DNA from: Micromonospora sp. NBC_00389
Lineage (GTDB): Bacteria > Actinomycetota > Actinomycetes > Mycobacteriales > Micromonosporaceae
Reading direction: 5' to 3'
NCBI RefSeq assembly: GCF_036059255.1
Contig: NZ_CP107947.1
Coordinates: 2,790,001-2,854,000, forward strand
DNA length: 64,000 nt
This document shows, piece by piece, positions 37,260 to 46,663 of the stretch. Each line of letters begins with the position of its first letter. Within the stretch, counting starts at the first letter, position 1. The position numbers and the translations under genes were made by a program. A model generated the notes under the pieces. The model did not search any database, was not told where the DNA came from, and saw only the letters and a program-made list of their open reading frames with translations.

Positions 37260-37850
37260 GTGGCTGATCTCCTCGTCTGGATCGACTGTGAAATGACCGG
37301 GTTGGACCTTGGCAGCGACAAGCTGATCGAGGTCGCGGCACTGGTCACCGATCCCGACCTCAACGTGCTGGGTGACGGCGTCGACGTGGTGATCCACGCC
37401 GATGAGGCCGCGCTGGACGCGATGCCGGAGATCGTCCGGACGATGCACGCCAAGTCCGGCCTCACCGAGGAGGTGCGCCGCTCGCCGGTGACCCTGGCCG
37501 AGGCCGAGGACCAGGTGCTGGAGTACGTCAGCAGCTTCGTCAAGGATCCGCGTACCGCGCCGCTGTGCGGCAACTCGATCGCCACCGACCGGGGCTTCAT
37601 CGCCCGGGACATGCCCCGCCTCGACGCCCACTTGCACTACCGCATGATCGACGTCTCGTCGATCAAGGAGCTGTGCCGCCGCTGGTACCCCCGGGTGTAC
37701 TTCGGCCAGCCGCAGAAGGGCCTGGCGCACCGGGCGCTGGCCGACATCCGGGAGAGCATCCGGGAGTTGGAGTACTACCGCCGGACGATCTTCGTGCCGC
37801 TGCCCGGCCCGGACGTGGAGACCGCCAAGGGGATCGCCGCGGAGCTCTGA
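37260..37850 (+). CDS. orn: Oligoribonuclease Orn (3'-5' exoribonuclease, DEDDh)
   Basis: 196 residues from GTG 37260 (GTG 37254 is two codons upstream). DEDDh residues: [11 protein letters not shown] (Asp9, Glu11), [16 protein letters not shown], and [11 protein letters not shown] (His and Asp), all conserved. Orn degrades 2-5 nt RNAs, including the pGpG and pApA products of cyclic dinucleotide breakdown. Essential in many bacteria. Confidence 0.97.
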   Translation: MADLLVWIDCEMTGLDLGSDKLIEVAALVTDPDLNVLGDGVDVVIHADEAALDAMPEIVRTMHAKSGLTEEVRRSPVTLAEAEDQVLEYVSSFVKDPRTAPLCGNSIATDRGFIARDMPRLDAHLHYRMIDVSSIKELCRRWYPRVYFGQPQKGLAHRALADIRESIRELEYYRRTIFVPLPGPDVETAKGIAAEL

Positions 37851-37998
37851 CCCGCGCGCTCGACCCCGCGCATGGCCGACACGGTGGTCGCCGACTGCCG
37901 TCGGGGGAGCCGGGAACCCGCTGGACGCGGTCCGCCATGGTGTGGCTATTATTGGTCCGCACCCCGCCCGGGGCGATCTACCGGGCGACGGCGGCGTG

Positions 37999-38074
37999 GT
38001 GGCTGTAGCTCAGTTGGCAGAGCACCGGGTTGTGGTCCCGGTTGTCGTGGGTTCAATTCCCATCAGTCACCCCA
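37999..38074 (+). tRNA. tRNA-His (anticodon GUG)
   Basis: Acceptor GTGGCTG/CAGTCAC, discriminator C with a G directly upstream at 37998 (the G-1 of tRNA-His), encoded CCA at 38072-38074, anticodon loop TTGTGGT, T-arm GTGGGTTCAATTCCCAT. All standard for histidine tRNA. Confidence 0.96.
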
Positions 38075-38077
38075 TAC

Positions 38078-38107
38078 GAAAGCCCCCCTCCTTCGAGGGG
38101 GGCTTTC
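38078..38107. terminator. Strong terminator between tRNA-His and L,D-transpeptidase
   Basis: Perfect 13-bp stem (arm GAAAGCCCCCCTC) with loop CTTC, 4 nt after the tRNA CCA, followed by GTCGTTTT. It can end the tRNA transcript rightwards and the transpeptidase transcript leftwards. Confidence 0.85.
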
Positions 38108-38121
38108 GTCGTTTTGGCTGC

Positions 38122-39417
38122 TCAGGCGGTCGGCGTCGGGGTGGGGGCGCTCCCGTCCGTGGCGCCCGGGGTGGCCGAGGTGTCGGGATCGGCCGGCGGC
38201 TCGTACGGCAGGGCACTGCCCTTGACGTACTCGTCCCAGCTCATGTTCCAGTCGGTCCAGCCGTTGCCGTTCTGGAGCTTGCGCTCGGTGCCCTTGACCG
38301 TGATCGGGTCGCCGATCTGGGTGTTCTTGAACAGCCAGTCACCGTTGGCCATCGACACGTTCACGCAGCCGTGCGACACGTTCACCCTGCCCTGCTGTCC
38401 CTCGGACCAGGGGGCCGCGTGGATGAACTCCCCGCCCCAGGTGAGCCGCTGGGCAAAGTCGATCTTGGTGCGGTAGCCCTCCTCGGGGCCCAACTCCTCC
38501 ATGGTGTCGAAGACCGTCTTGCGCAGCTTCTCAATCACGACCATGGTCCCGCTGGACGACGGGGTGGCCTTCTTGCCGAGGCTGACCGGAATGGTCTTGA
38601 TCACGGAGCCGTTCCGGGTCACCGTCATGCGCTTGGTCTTGTTGTCGACCGTCATGACCACCGATGCGCCGATCTTGATGTCCACGCTGAGGTCGGCCCG
38701 GCCGTACCAGTTGTCACCCAGCGGCAGGCCGCCGGCCTGCACCCGGTAGGAGACCTTGCTGTCGGCCTTCCAGAACTCCTTCGGCCGGTACCGGATCTCG
38801 GTGGGGCTGACCCAGTGCCAGATGCCCTCCTGGGCCGGCGTCGAGGTCACCGTCATCCGGCGCTGCACGTCGTCGCGGTAGTCCTCCGGGATGCCCCGAC
38901 TGAACTTCACGATCAGCGGCATCCCGACCCCGACCACCTGGTTGTCGCCGAGGAAGCTGCTCACCCGCACCTGGTTGGCCGGCTTGGCCATCGTGGTGAA
39001 GGTGCTGGTGGCGGTCGCCGGACGGCCGTCGTCGCCGGTGGCGGTCACCGTGGCCGTGTAGCTCGTGCCGTACGCCAGCGCTCCGGCCGGAAGCCAGGTC
39101 TTACCGTCCGCAGCGAGGGTGCCCTCGACCGCCTTGCCGGCCGCGTCCTTGAGCTCGACGGCGGTCTCCACGGCGTCCTTCGTGCTGAAGGTGATGCCGG
39201 TGGAGGCCGGCACGTCCTTGGCGTCGGTCGCCGGTTCGCTGATGGTCGCCGCCGCCTTCGGCGCTGGGTTCTCGCCGCCACCCTGCCACGAGGACGGCTT
39301 GTCGCCGCTGCCATCGGTGCAGGCGGAGGTCAAGGCCAGCGCCACGGCGAGAAGCCCTGCCGCGAACACGCGGCGTCGCCCACCGGGCCGGATCAGCTGG
39401 TCCTGGCTAGCTCGCAT
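38122..39417 (-). CDS. L,D-transpeptidase lipoprotein (YkuD catalytic domain, Ig-like domains)
   Basis: 431 residues from ATG 39417; the 29 codons further upstream are not conserved-looking. Lipobox LTSAC with lipidated Cys33. Two immunoglobulin-like domains (about 65-250: TISEPATDAKDVPASTGITF; FLGDNQVVGVGMPLIVKF), then a YkuD domain (about 265-395) with the catalytic motif HGCVNVS following FIHAAPWS. Forms 3-3 crosslinks in peptidoglycan outside the membrane, like mycobacterial LdtMt2. A paralogue lies directly upstream. Confidence 0.95.
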   Translation of the reverse strand: MRASQDQLIRPGGRRRVFAAGLLAVALALTSACTDGSGDKPSSWQGGGENPAPKAAATISEPATDAKDVPASTGITFSTKDAVETAVELKDAAGKAVEGTLAADGKTWLPAGALAYGTSYTATVTATGDDGRPATATSTFTTMAKPANQVRVSSFLGDNQVVGVGMPLIVKFSRGIPEDYRDDVQRRMTVTSTPAQEGIWHWVSPTEIRYRPKEFWKADSKVSYRVQAGGLPLGDNWYGRADLSVDIKIGASVVMTVDNKTKRMTVTRNGSVIKTIPVSLGKKATPSSSGTMVVIEKLRKTVFDTMEELGPEEGYRTKIDFAQRLTWGGEFIHAAPWSEGQQGRVNVSHGCVNVSMANGDWLFKNTQIGDPITVKGTERKLQNGNGWTDWNMSWDEYVKGSALPYEPPADPDTSATPGATDGSAPTPTPTA

Positions 39418-39669
39418 GATTCCCTCACAGTCGTGGTCCCGGACCCATCGTCTCCTACAGACGCGCCAGTACCGGCTCCGGTTGCCGAGGGTGAACCGGA
39501 ACACGCCGACGATGATGCCGGAATCTTGCTAGAATCCGGCGATTCGTGAGCCTGACTCGTCTCCGTACCGGGACTGAGGGGTCGCCGCTGGCGCCGTCGC
39601 GTCGCGGGCAGTGCAAGGGTACGCGCCGACCCGCCCCATCGCACGGGCCGGCGCGGGACGCCGGATGGC

Positions 39670-40932
39670 TCAGAGTGCCGGGCCGGACCCGCCCGAGGGC
39701 ACCGGCAACGCGCTGCCCTTGACGAACTGCGACCAGCTCAGGCTCCACGCCGTCCAACCGTTGCCGGCGGCGAGCTTGCGCTCGGTGCCCTTCACCGTGA
39801 TCGGGTCACCGATCCGGGTCTTCTCGAACAACCACCGGGCGTTCGCCATCGACACGTTCACGCAGCCGTGCGACACGTTCTGCCGCCCCTGCACGTGCTC
39901 CGACCAGGGCGCGGCGTGGATGTACTCGCCACCCCAGGTGAGCCGCTGGGCGAAATCGATTTCGGTGACGTAGCGGTTGGTCGGGTCCGGATCGTCGCGG
40001 GTGTCGAAGACCGTGGACTCCTTCTTCTCCATCACCACCATGGTGCCGCTGGAGGACGGGGTGCTCTTCTTGCCCAGACTCACCGGCACGGTGCGGATCA
40101 GCGCGCCGTTCTCGTACACCGTCATCTTCTTGGTGGCGTTGTCGACCTTCATCACGAACGACCGGCCGATCTTGGCGGTGGCCTTGCGGTCGACGTCGCC
40201 GTACCTGCCGTTGCTGAGCGGCACCCCGGCCAGCGCGATCCGTACAGTGATGGTGGTGCCCGGCTGCCAGTACTCCGGCGCCCGGTAGTAGGCCTGCGTG
40301 CCGTTGTCGACCCAGTGCCAAGCCCCCGGCTGCGGCGGGTCGGTACGGACGAACATCCGCTTCTGCACCGCCGCCCGGTCCTTCTTCGGGATACCCGGGT
40401 GGAACTCGGTGACCACCGGCATGGCCACCCCGTAGCTCTTGTCGTCGAAGAGGTACAGGCCGGACCCGACGGTCGACTTCGGCTTGGCCATCGTGGTGAA
40501 GTTGCTGGTGCCCTGACTGCTCGTGCCGTCGGGCGCAGACGCGGTGACCGTGGCCGTGTAGCGGGTGCCGTACTTCAGTGGAGCGGACGGCACCCAGGAG
40601 GAGCCATCGGTCCGCAACTTGCCCTCCACCGCGCCGCCACCCGCAGCGGTCAGGGTGACCGCGGAGACCTTCCCGCCGTCCGGGAGCTTCGCGCTGATCT
40701 CCGTGCTCACCGGCTTGTTCTTCGTGCCGTCGGCCGGATTCAGCGCCAGCGGGGGGCCGCTCGGCGCAGCCGGCGCCGCTGGCTGGGCCGTGCCGGGGTC
40801 GGCGCTCGCGCTCGGCTCGGCCCCACCCACGAATTCCGGCTTCTTCTGCTCGTCGCCGCACCCGGTCAGTGCCAGCGACGCCGCCAGGGTCAGAGCGCCC
40901 ACCACCGCCCCGGCTCGCGTGAACCGTGCCAT
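39670..40932 (-). CDS. L,D-transpeptidase lipoprotein, tandem paralogue
   Basis: 420 residues from ATG 40932. Lipobox LALTGC with Cys25. Same architecture as the neighbour: Ala/Pro-rich linker, two Ig-like domains (PADGTKNKPVSTEISAKL; YLFDDKSYGVAMPVVTEFHP), YkuD domain with YIHAAPWSEHVQG and HGCVNVS, ending RKLAAGNGWTAWSLSWSQF, nearly the same ending as the paralogue. The 252 bp between the two genes hold no further coding sequence. Confidence 0.95.
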   Translation of the reverse strand: MARFTRAGAVVGALTLAASLALTGCGDEQKKPEFVGGAEPSASADPGTAQPAAPAAPSGPPLALNPADGTKNKPVSTEISAKLPDGGKVSAVTLTAAGGGAVEGKLRTDGSSWVPSAPLKYGTRYTATVTASAPDGTSSQGTSNFTTMAKPKSTVGSGLYLFDDKSYGVAMPVVTEFHPGIPKKDRAAVQKRMFVRTDPPQPGAWHWVDNGTQAYYRAPEYWQPGTTITVRIALAGVPLSNGRYGDVDRKATAKIGRSFVMKVDNATKKMTVYENGALIRTVPVSLGKKSTPSSSGTMVVMEKKESTVFDTRDDPDPTNRYVTEIDFAQRLTWGGEYIHAAPWSEHVQGRQNVSHGCVNVSMANARWLFEKTRIGDPITVKGTERKLAAGNGWTAWSLSWSQFVKGSALPVPSGGSGPAL

Positions 40933-41119
40933 CCCCACCTCTGTTCTCGCGTACCTGGCGGACATCGTGCCGTATCACCGCCTTGGCCGACGGTCCCGTC
41001 TCTGCCGCGCGGGTCGGTTTGGGACCTTTTGCCGGCTAAGCTCGACCGAAGGGGGGACATGGGCAACCGGATTGGAGCCCGGTTCAGCGGGGTGCTAATC
41101 TTCTCTCCGTTGCCGACGA

Positions 41120-41195
41120 GCGCCGCTAGCTCAACTGGCAGAGCAGCGGACTCTTAATCCGCGGGTTCGGGGTTCGAGTCCCTGGCGGCGCACCA
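41120..41195 (+). tRNA. tRNA-Lys (anticodon CUU), integration site of the accessory region
   Basis: Acceptor GCGCCGC/GCGGCGC, discriminator A, encoded CCA (41193-41195), anticodon loop CTCTTAA giving CUU, T-arm GGGGTTCGAGTCCCT. The gene is intact. From 41151 on, its 3' half is the attachment sequence repeated at 46612 and, decayed, at 52836. Confidence 0.96.
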
Positions 41196-41202
41196 GCAAT
41201 CA
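41151..41202 (+). repeat. Attachment site attL (52-bp direct repeat, copy 1) within tRNA-Lys
   Basis: From the anticodon loop of tRNA-Lys through the CCA and 7 nt beyond. It is identical over 52 bp to 46612-46663; the flanks differ on both sides (A/C before, T/A after), which defines the ends of the repeat. Confidence 0.93.
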
Positions 41203-41281
41203 TCTGGGCATTCACCCCTCATGGGTGGGTGCCCAGATGTCGTTTCCGGGTGAGTCATTAGCAACGGCGACAGCAGCCGTG

Positions 41282-42108
41282 TCACTCGTCAGCGTCATCA
41301 CCTGCCTCTGCTTCCGGCTCGCTGAGCGCCGCATCCATGTGGCTTGCGGCCTCCTGCTGCATCGCCGGCATGACGTGTCCGTAGATGTTCATGGTCACCG
41401 CGATCTGCGAGTGGCCGAGGATGTCCATGACCACCCGTGGCGACACGCCTGCGGCCAGCAGCAGGGTCGCGCAGTTGTGCCGCATGTCGTGGAACCGGAT
41501 CGGCCGAACACCGGCTCGCGCGATCAAGCGGCCGAAGGCAGTGTTCAGGTTGCGTGGTTCGACGTGGCGACCGGTGGCGGTGGTGAAGACAAGCCCCGAC
41601 TCTTGCCACTGCCCGTTGGCGAGTCTGCGCTCATGCTCCTGCGCGTTGCGGTGTCGCTTGAGCGCCTGGTGCACGACGGCCGGCATCGTCAGCACCCGCC
41701 GGGAGCGGCGCGACTTGGGCGGGCCGAACACCACACCGTCGCCGCGAACCCGCTGCAATGTCTGCCACACCCGTAACTGTCCGGCGTCCAGGTCGACATC
41801 CGACCACCGCAGTCCGAGCAGTTCACCACGTCGCAGACCAAGAGCCAACGCGACGACGAACAGGGCATGCAGCCGGTGTGCCCTTGCTGCCGTCAGGAAG
41901 GCGCGGGCTTCGGTCTCGGTCCAGGGGTGGATTTCCTCCCGATCAGGAGTGGGCGCCTGCACCAACCGGGCGACGTTGCGGGCAAGCAACTCCTCGCGTA
42001 CGGCCTGACTGAGCATCGCTCGCAGCACCGCATGAACCTGCTGAACGGTTCGTGGCGACACCTGACCACTTGACCTCCGTAGGAGCATCGGGATGGCGCG
42101 GGCGTCAT
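41282..42108 (-). pseudogene. Phage/ICE tyrosine integrase, 5'-truncated
   Basis: The C-terminal catalytic domain is whole: Arg in LGLRRGELLGLRW, HDMRHNCATLLLAAG (His-x-x-Arg), LGHSQIAVTMNIYGH with the Tyr nucleophile. Upstream, homology-like sequence begins only with SSGQVSPRTVQQVHAVLRAML, the end of the core-binding domain; the arm-binding domain and a normal start are missing. The open frame runs on to 42280 but the extra residues are Arg/Gln/Pro-rich nonsense. The break abuts the VOC gene stop at 42127, so a deletion or rearrangement joined them. Confidence 0.85.
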
Positions 42109-42126
42109 CTGGTGCCTGAGGCTGCG

Positions 42127-42513
42127 TTACCCGACCTTGGAGACGATCTCTACAAGGTTGCCGTCCGGGTCGCGCAGCAGGGCGTTGCGGTTGTTGTTGC
42201 CGGCATCGTGTGGCGGTTGGATCGCAGGGACGCCAGCGGCAACCAGCTTCTCGAAGGCCGCGTTGACGTCTCGTGTCCACACCACCAGGACCATGGCAGG
42301 TCTGCCCGGTTCCGCCTCCACCCCGTGGACCCTCTTGGCAGCCTCGACCGTGCCGAGTCCGACGGTGAATCCGCCGAGCCGAAGCTCGATGTGCTCCGGG
42401 ACTCCCTCGGTGGGAGTCCGGAACGTCTCCGTGAACCCGAGCAGATCGCGGTAGAAGCGGATCCCCGCTTCGATGTCGTGCGTGTAGAGATTGACGAATG
42501 CTGTCTCGAACAT
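42127..42513 (-). CDS. VOC (glyoxalase/bleomycin resistance) family protein
   Basis: 128 residues from ATG 42513 (GGTGG upstream); ATG 42525 gives four more. Fold pattern: FVNLYTHDIEAGIRFYRDLLGFTE, HIELRLGGFTVGLGTV, VLVVWTRDVNAAFEKLVAAG, ALLRDPDGNLVEIVSKVG. Metal-ligand-like His and Glu positions are present. Substrate unknown. The upstream frame to 42861 is not coding-like. Confidence 0.85.
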   Translation of the reverse strand: MFETAFVNLYTHDIEAGIRFYRDLLGFTETFRTPTEGVPEHIELRLGGFTVGLGTVEAAKRVHGVEAEPGRPAMVLVVWTRDVNAAFEKLVAAGVPAIQPPHDAGNNNRNALLRDPDGNLVEIVSKVG

Positions 42514-43029
42514 ACGTGCCACCATAGGAGTTCGCGGTGGTCTGCGCTGTCCTGCAAGGCGGAGCGCGCCGAAGCCGACTTGGTCTCCCCGAGTTCCCGG
42601 GGACCTGTGAGAGAGGTGCAGCCGGCGGGGAAGCCAGGCCGTCGCCAGGCCGCCGCCTAGCCGTCGGCCGTCAACCAACGGTGACGAACGACGACCATGG
42701 GCGACGACGTCTGCCCAGGTCACAATGGGTGGATGGGCTACTGGCCGGCCGAAATTACCGAGGCTTACCTGTAGTTGGTGAACCGGTGAGGCGAGCCCGC
42801 TTGCCATGGGTGAAGGTAGACCGAGACGGCGGCCGACGGAGCTTGACATCCATAGGAGCACTGGGATGGCAACAGCACGTGGTGGGTTTGATTGCTTGGA
42901 CGGTCTGCGCCCGTGAGATTGCGAAAGGTTATCCCACCGACTTTCGTCCCTTTAGGATCTAGGATCTAGGATCCCTCGGGCATCGACGCGGCGGATCGTT
43001 TGTGTCGGTGTCCGACGGAACAGCCGCCA
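42514..43029. other. Intergenic region without a supported gene
   Basis: Open frames here give no recognisable protein. The composition is less GC-rich than the flanking genome. A 7-bp unit AGGATCT is repeated three times in tandem at about 42954-42974 (last copy one base different). No promoter or RNA gene was identified. Confidence 0.5.
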
Positions 43030-43824
43030 CTAGGCAAAGAGATCCTCCAGGACCTGGGCAACGCCGTCCTCGTCATTGCCGGCTGTGTGGTTGGCTGTCG
43101 CCGCGAGCACCGAGCCGTGTGCGTTTGCGACGGCATATGAGGTGCCCGCCCATGCGAGCATGGGTAGGTCGTTGGGAGCGTCGCCGAAGGCGATCACCTC
43201 AGCTGGATCGACCTCCCAGTCCTGGCAGAGCGTGGCCAGGGCCGCGGCCTTGGATACGCCTGGCGCGGCGATCTCCAGCGGCGCGCGTTCGGCAGACCAT
43301 GTGCATTCAACGAACTGACCGAGACTGGGACGCAGCCGCGTCCAGGCAGCATCCGGGTCCTGATCGGGTAGCCAGACCATGATCTTGACCAACTGGTCGG
43401 CAACGAGTTCCGAGAGCGCCGCTACGGGCACCCGTTCGTTGTCCAGCGTCGGGCGGTAGCGGTAGCCGGGTTCGAAGAGCACCTGGTAACCGGTCTCCAC
43501 GGCAAATCCCGCCTCCGGCACCAGACGCGAGACATCCGCCACCACCCGCTGCGTCACGTCCTGACGCAGCGGGTGAGTGATCAGAACCTTGTGGCTGCCG
43601 ACCTCGTACCGCACCGCCCCGTTACCACAGATTGCCATGTCGATGAGACTCTCGGACCCGAAGAGATCCTCGATGACGCGGGCCGGGCGGGCAGTTGCCG
43701 CCACCACACGCGCGCCAGCCGCTCGCGTGATTCGCAGTGCCTTGCGGGTGCGGTCAGACAGCGTCGAGTCGCTGCGGAGGAGGGTGCCGTCGAGATCCGT
43801 GGCGATGACGCGAGGAGTGACCAT
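43030..43824 (-). CDS. Cof-type HAD superfamily (IIB) phosphatase
   Basis: 264 residues. HAD motifs: ATDLDGTLLRSD (nucleophile Asp), AATARPARV (motif II Thr), Lys in APGVSKAAALATL, and VIAFGDAPNDLPMLAWAG (motif IV). A long type IIB cap lies between motifs II and III (about 85-190). Acts on a phosphorylated sugar or nucleotide in the cytosol; substrate unknown. Confidence 0.93.
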   Translation of the reverse strand: MVTPRVIATDLDGTLLRSDSTLSDRTRKALRITRAAGARVVAATARPARVIEDLFGSESLIDMAICGNGAVRYEVGSHKVLITHPLRQDVTQRVVADVSRLVPEAGFAVETGYQVLFEPGYRYRPTLDNERVPVAALSELVADQLVKIMVWLPDQDPDAAWTRLRPSLGQFVECTWSAERAPLEIAAPGVSKAAALATLCQDWEVDPAEVIAFGDAPNDLPMLAWAGTSYAVANAHGSVLAATANHTAGNDEDGVAQVLEDLFA

Positions 43825-44122
43825 GGAGCCATCTCACCACAGTTGCAAAGCACGGCATGGCTACGGCAAACGTAGCTGGGAGGACCTGCAAAAGGCCGTA
43901 CCGGAACGGACTGCAGCCACCAGTGGGCGCAAGATCAAGCAGCCAACCGAGCAGCCAAAGCTACGAACGGCGAGGGACGTCGGCGGACGACATCGCCAGG
44001 TCGGCGAAGACCAGGACCACGACCACCGCTAGGCCGCGACCAACTCGTATTGCGCGGGCCAGGGCGAGGCCTGGCGCGACGACGCTGCATCGTTGGGCGT
44101 CACGTGCTCGCGGCCGTGGCTG
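43825..44122. other. Noncoding stretch inside island 1
   Basis: No open frame with protein-like composition is seen on either strand. Probably decayed mobile DNA between the HAD gene and a small relic gene. Confidence 0.4.
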
Positions 44123-44356
44123 TTAGTCCGCCTCCGGCGTGGGCGGCAGATGCTGGTAGACCTGGGTGTCATCGATCCTGTGAGCGAGGACGTAGACGTG
44201 TTCAACCGCGGGCGCCGTGACATCGCTCGCTCCGACGTAGCAGCCCGTCTGTGGCATTCTGACCACCGCTGGCAGGCTGACGTCGGCGGCGACTTCCACC
44301 GGCATCAGTCTTCCGTCGACCGGTCCACCCAGAAACCATGCCGCTACTGCCGCCAC
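44123..44356 (-). CDS. Small protein of unknown function, possibly a mobile-element relic
   Basis: About 77 residues if started at GTG 44356; the frame continues upstream with unlike sequence. The readable part (WFLGGPVDGRLMPVEVAA, then LPAVVRMPQTGCYVGAS, HVYVLAHRIDDTQVYQHLPP) looks like a genuine folded small protein of the kind found near replication genes of actinobacterial integrative elements, but I cannot name it. No good Shine-Dalgarno sequence. It may be a 5'-truncated remnant. Confidence 0.4.
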   Translation of the reverse strand: MAAVAAWFLGGPVDGRLMPVEVAADVSLPAVVRMPQTGCYVGASDVTAPAVEHVYVLAHRIDDTQVYQHLPPTPEAD

Positions 44357-44439
44357 TGCTTGGTCGCTTGTTCGTTCCTCCGCCTGCCCGGTACCGGCTA
44401 ATCGACCAGAGGTAGCCAGTGAGCCTGTCCGCGCAACGG

Positions 44440-45079
44440 TGTGAGTACGTCGGGTAGCTCGTCGATCGGCTACGACTACCCGCACGAGGGCATCCGGGTC
44501 CTCGCCGCCCACGCGCCGCGGCTGGAATCGGTGCTGCTGGCGGCGAAAGTGGCCGGCTACGCCAACGTGAACATCGACGGGACCCTGGTCGAGACTGACC
44601 GGTGCCGCACACACCTGGGCCGACACCGGGGGTGGACCTGTGGTGGTCCGGCAAGCACGACAACCATGGTGGCAACGTGCAGGTCGTGACCGCTCCGGAC
44701 GGGTGGCCGCTGTGGACCTCGGCGGTACGGCCCGGCCGGAGAAACGACACGACCGCCCTGCGTGAACACGACATCCTGCCGCTGCTGGCCACCTGGACCA
44801 ACGACGACCAGCGGGTGCTCGGCGACCTCGGCTACGAAGGCGAAGCCGACACGATCACGATCGCGTTCAAGAAGCCGAAGAACGGCGCCTTGCACCGACG
44901 TGCAGCAGCAGTTCAACAGAGCCCACAACGGTGTCCGCGCCATCGGCGAACGCGGAAACGCCCCGCTCAAGACCACCTTCAAAGCATTGCGCAACGTCAG
45001 CTTGTGCCCTTGGAGCATCGGCAGAATCACCGCGGCAGCCCTCGTACTCCTGCGCTTCGGCCACAACCGCACAACCTGA
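44440..45079 (+). pseudogene. IS5-type (DDE_Tnp_4) transposase remnant, truncated and frameshifted
   Basis: Three frames must be joined to follow the protein: one to about 44620 (VNIDGTLVETDRCRT, first Asp), a second about 44617-44895 (DLWWSGKHDNHGGNVQVV; VLGDLGYEGEADTI, second Asp), a third to 45079 (FNRAHNGVRAIGERGNAPLK, catalytic Glu region). The N-terminal helix-turn-helix is missing. At least two frameshifts make it inactive. No clear terminal inverted repeats were found. Confidence 0.82.
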
Positions 45080-45322
45080 TCACCCAACGCCACGACCGGT
45101 TACGCGGAAAGGCTCACTGGGTTGAGGCCTAGTCCTCACTCGCGTGACCTGGGTCGTCGATCGTTGGCTGTGCGCGAGATGCGCGCCGGGCGGAGGCCCG
45201 CCGAGAGGGTGTAGCAGCGGATTAGTCAGCCGCCTGGGGTTCCGCTATCCGTGTCGGAGGCCCTGACCGGCGTGGTACGACTGCGTCAATAGTGGCGCGA
45301 GGCGGACGGAAACGGGCGGAAG

Positions 45323-46519
45323 ATGACGGTCGGTGGCTTGCGCGGTCTGTTCCGTGGCCGCGAGGGGGAGCTCCTACTCGACCTGGTTTATGTCTTCGCG
45401 CTCACCGGGATCTCGGAGCGGCTGATCCTGGACTTCACCACACAGCGGCGGGTCGTTCTGCCAGAACTCGGTCAGACGGCGTTGTTGCTGCTGGCCCTCT
45501 GGTATACCTGGGTCCGCGCGGCGGTCCTGACCAGTGCCTACGATCCGCGAAAACGGGCGATCCGGCTCGCACTCGTCTTGGTCATGTTCGGCAGCATGAT
45601 CATGGCGGTTACGCTGCCCTTTGCGTTCGGCGATCGAGGCGTGGTCTTCGCGGTCACCTACGTCGCCATCCAACTCGGCAAGCCCCTCGTCCTCCTGCTC
45701 GGCCGGTACGACCTTGAACGGCACAGCTGCGCGCGGATACTTTGCTGGGCGGCGGTATCCGCCGTACCCTGGATCGCCGGGGCGGTTCTCTTCCCGCAGA
45801 GTCCCGCGCGCGGGGTCCTGTGGACGCTGGCGTTGGCGCTGGACTACACGGGACTCGTCCTCGGCTGGCCCGTTCCGCGACTTGGCCGCACCCGTATCGA
45901 AGACTGGAGGCTCGCCGGCGAGCACATCGCCGAGCGTTATCAGCAGTTCATCGTCATCGCGCTCGGCGAGACGATCCTGCTCACGGGACTGACGTTCGCC
46001 GACGAGTTCACCCCTGATCGGGTGGTGCCGAGCGTCGTGGCGTTCGCCACCACGATGCTGATGTGGCGAATCTACTTTCACCGCGCTGGGGCGGTGTTGC
46101 CCGCCGCCATCGAGGCCATCCCCCGCCCAGCCCGCCTCGGTCGGTCTGCGTTCCACACCCACCTGGTCATCGTGACCGGCATCCTTGCCACCGGCGTCGG
46201 CCACGCACTGGTCATCCACCATCCGGTCGGAAACGAGGATCCGCTGTGGCTAGCGGTCATCCTGGGTGGGCCTGCGCTGTTCCTGGCCGGGCGGTCCGGC
46301 CTCGAGTACGAGGTGTTCGCCCGGGTGTCCCCGTCCCGGCCCATCGGACTTCTCGCGCTTGCCGCTTTGGCGCCGGTGATGGTCCGCCTGCCGCCGCTGA
46401 TCGCCACCAGCACCGCAGCCACCGTGCTGGCCGGTGTCGCGGCGTGGGACACGATACGCGAGCGGGAACACCCAGGTGAGGAACCCTCGCCGCCCGGGTC
46501 AACCCGACAGCAACGCTGA
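45323..46519 (+). CDS. Low temperature requirement protein A (LtrA) family membrane protein
   Basis: 398 residues, 10-12 membrane helices. Family features: N-terminal ELLLDLVYVFALTGISERL (ExxxDLxFVF-type motif), AGEHIAERYQQFIVIALGETILLTG with the conserved Glu residues, and HRAGAV. LtrA was named in Listeria for growth at low temperature; its biochemical role is unknown. ATG 45323 follows CGGAAG. Last gene of island 1, 92 nt from attR. Confidence 0.88.
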   Translation: MTVGGLRGLFRGREGELLLDLVYVFALTGISERLILDFTTQRRVVLPELGQTALLLLALWYTWVRAAVLTSAYDPRKRAIRLALVLVMFGSMIMAVTLPFAFGDRGVVFAVTYVAIQLGKPLVLLLGRYDLERHSCARILCWAAVSAVPWIAGAVLFPQSPARGVLWTLALALDYTGLVLGWPVPRLGRTRIEDWRLAGEHIAERYQQFIVIALGETILLTGLTFADEFTPDRVVPSVVAFATTMLMWRIYFHRAGAVLPAAIEAIPRPARLGRSAFHTHLVIVTGILATGVGHALVIHHPVGNEDPLWLAVILGGPALFLAGRSGLEYEVFARVSPSRPIGLLALAALAPVMVRLPPLIATSTAATVLAGVAAWDTIREREHPGEEPSPPGSTRQQR

Positions 46520-46611
46520 CAACAACCGAGGCAGGCGATCTCGGATCGCATCCGACACTGGCTCCCACCACGGCCGAGGTCACGCTCGTCGGACCGTGAC
46601 TATGGATTTGC

Positions 46612-46663
46612 CTCTTAATCCGCGGGTTCGGGGTTCGAGTCCCTGGCGGCGCACCAGCAATCA
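46612..46663 (+). repeat. Attachment site copy 2 (52 bp, identical to tRNA-Lys 3' half)
   Basis: Perfect copy of 41151-41202. Only the 3' part of the tRNA is present, so it is not a functional tRNA gene. It is the right end of island 1 and the left end of island 2. Confidence 0.93.

Larger units (their letters stand above)
41151..46663 (+). mobile_element. Genomic island 1 at tRNA-Lys (5.5 kb, decayed integrative element)
   Basis: Bounded by the perfect 52-bp direct repeats. A tyrosine integrase points towards the tRNA 80 nt inside the left end, the standard position. Cargo: VOC protein, HAD phosphatase, a small protein of mobile-element look, a dead IS5-type transposase and an LtrA-like membrane protein. 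Integrase truncation and lack of replication or transfer genes mean it cannot move alone. Confidence 0.88.

Noticed and set aside
42954..42974. Three tandem AGGATCT units
   Set aside because: Too short and isolated to call a functional repeat or CRISPR; listed only as content of a noncoding stretch.
46612..46663. Second tRNA-Lys gene
   Set aside because: Only the 3' half is present; no D-arm or 5' acceptor strand precedes it.
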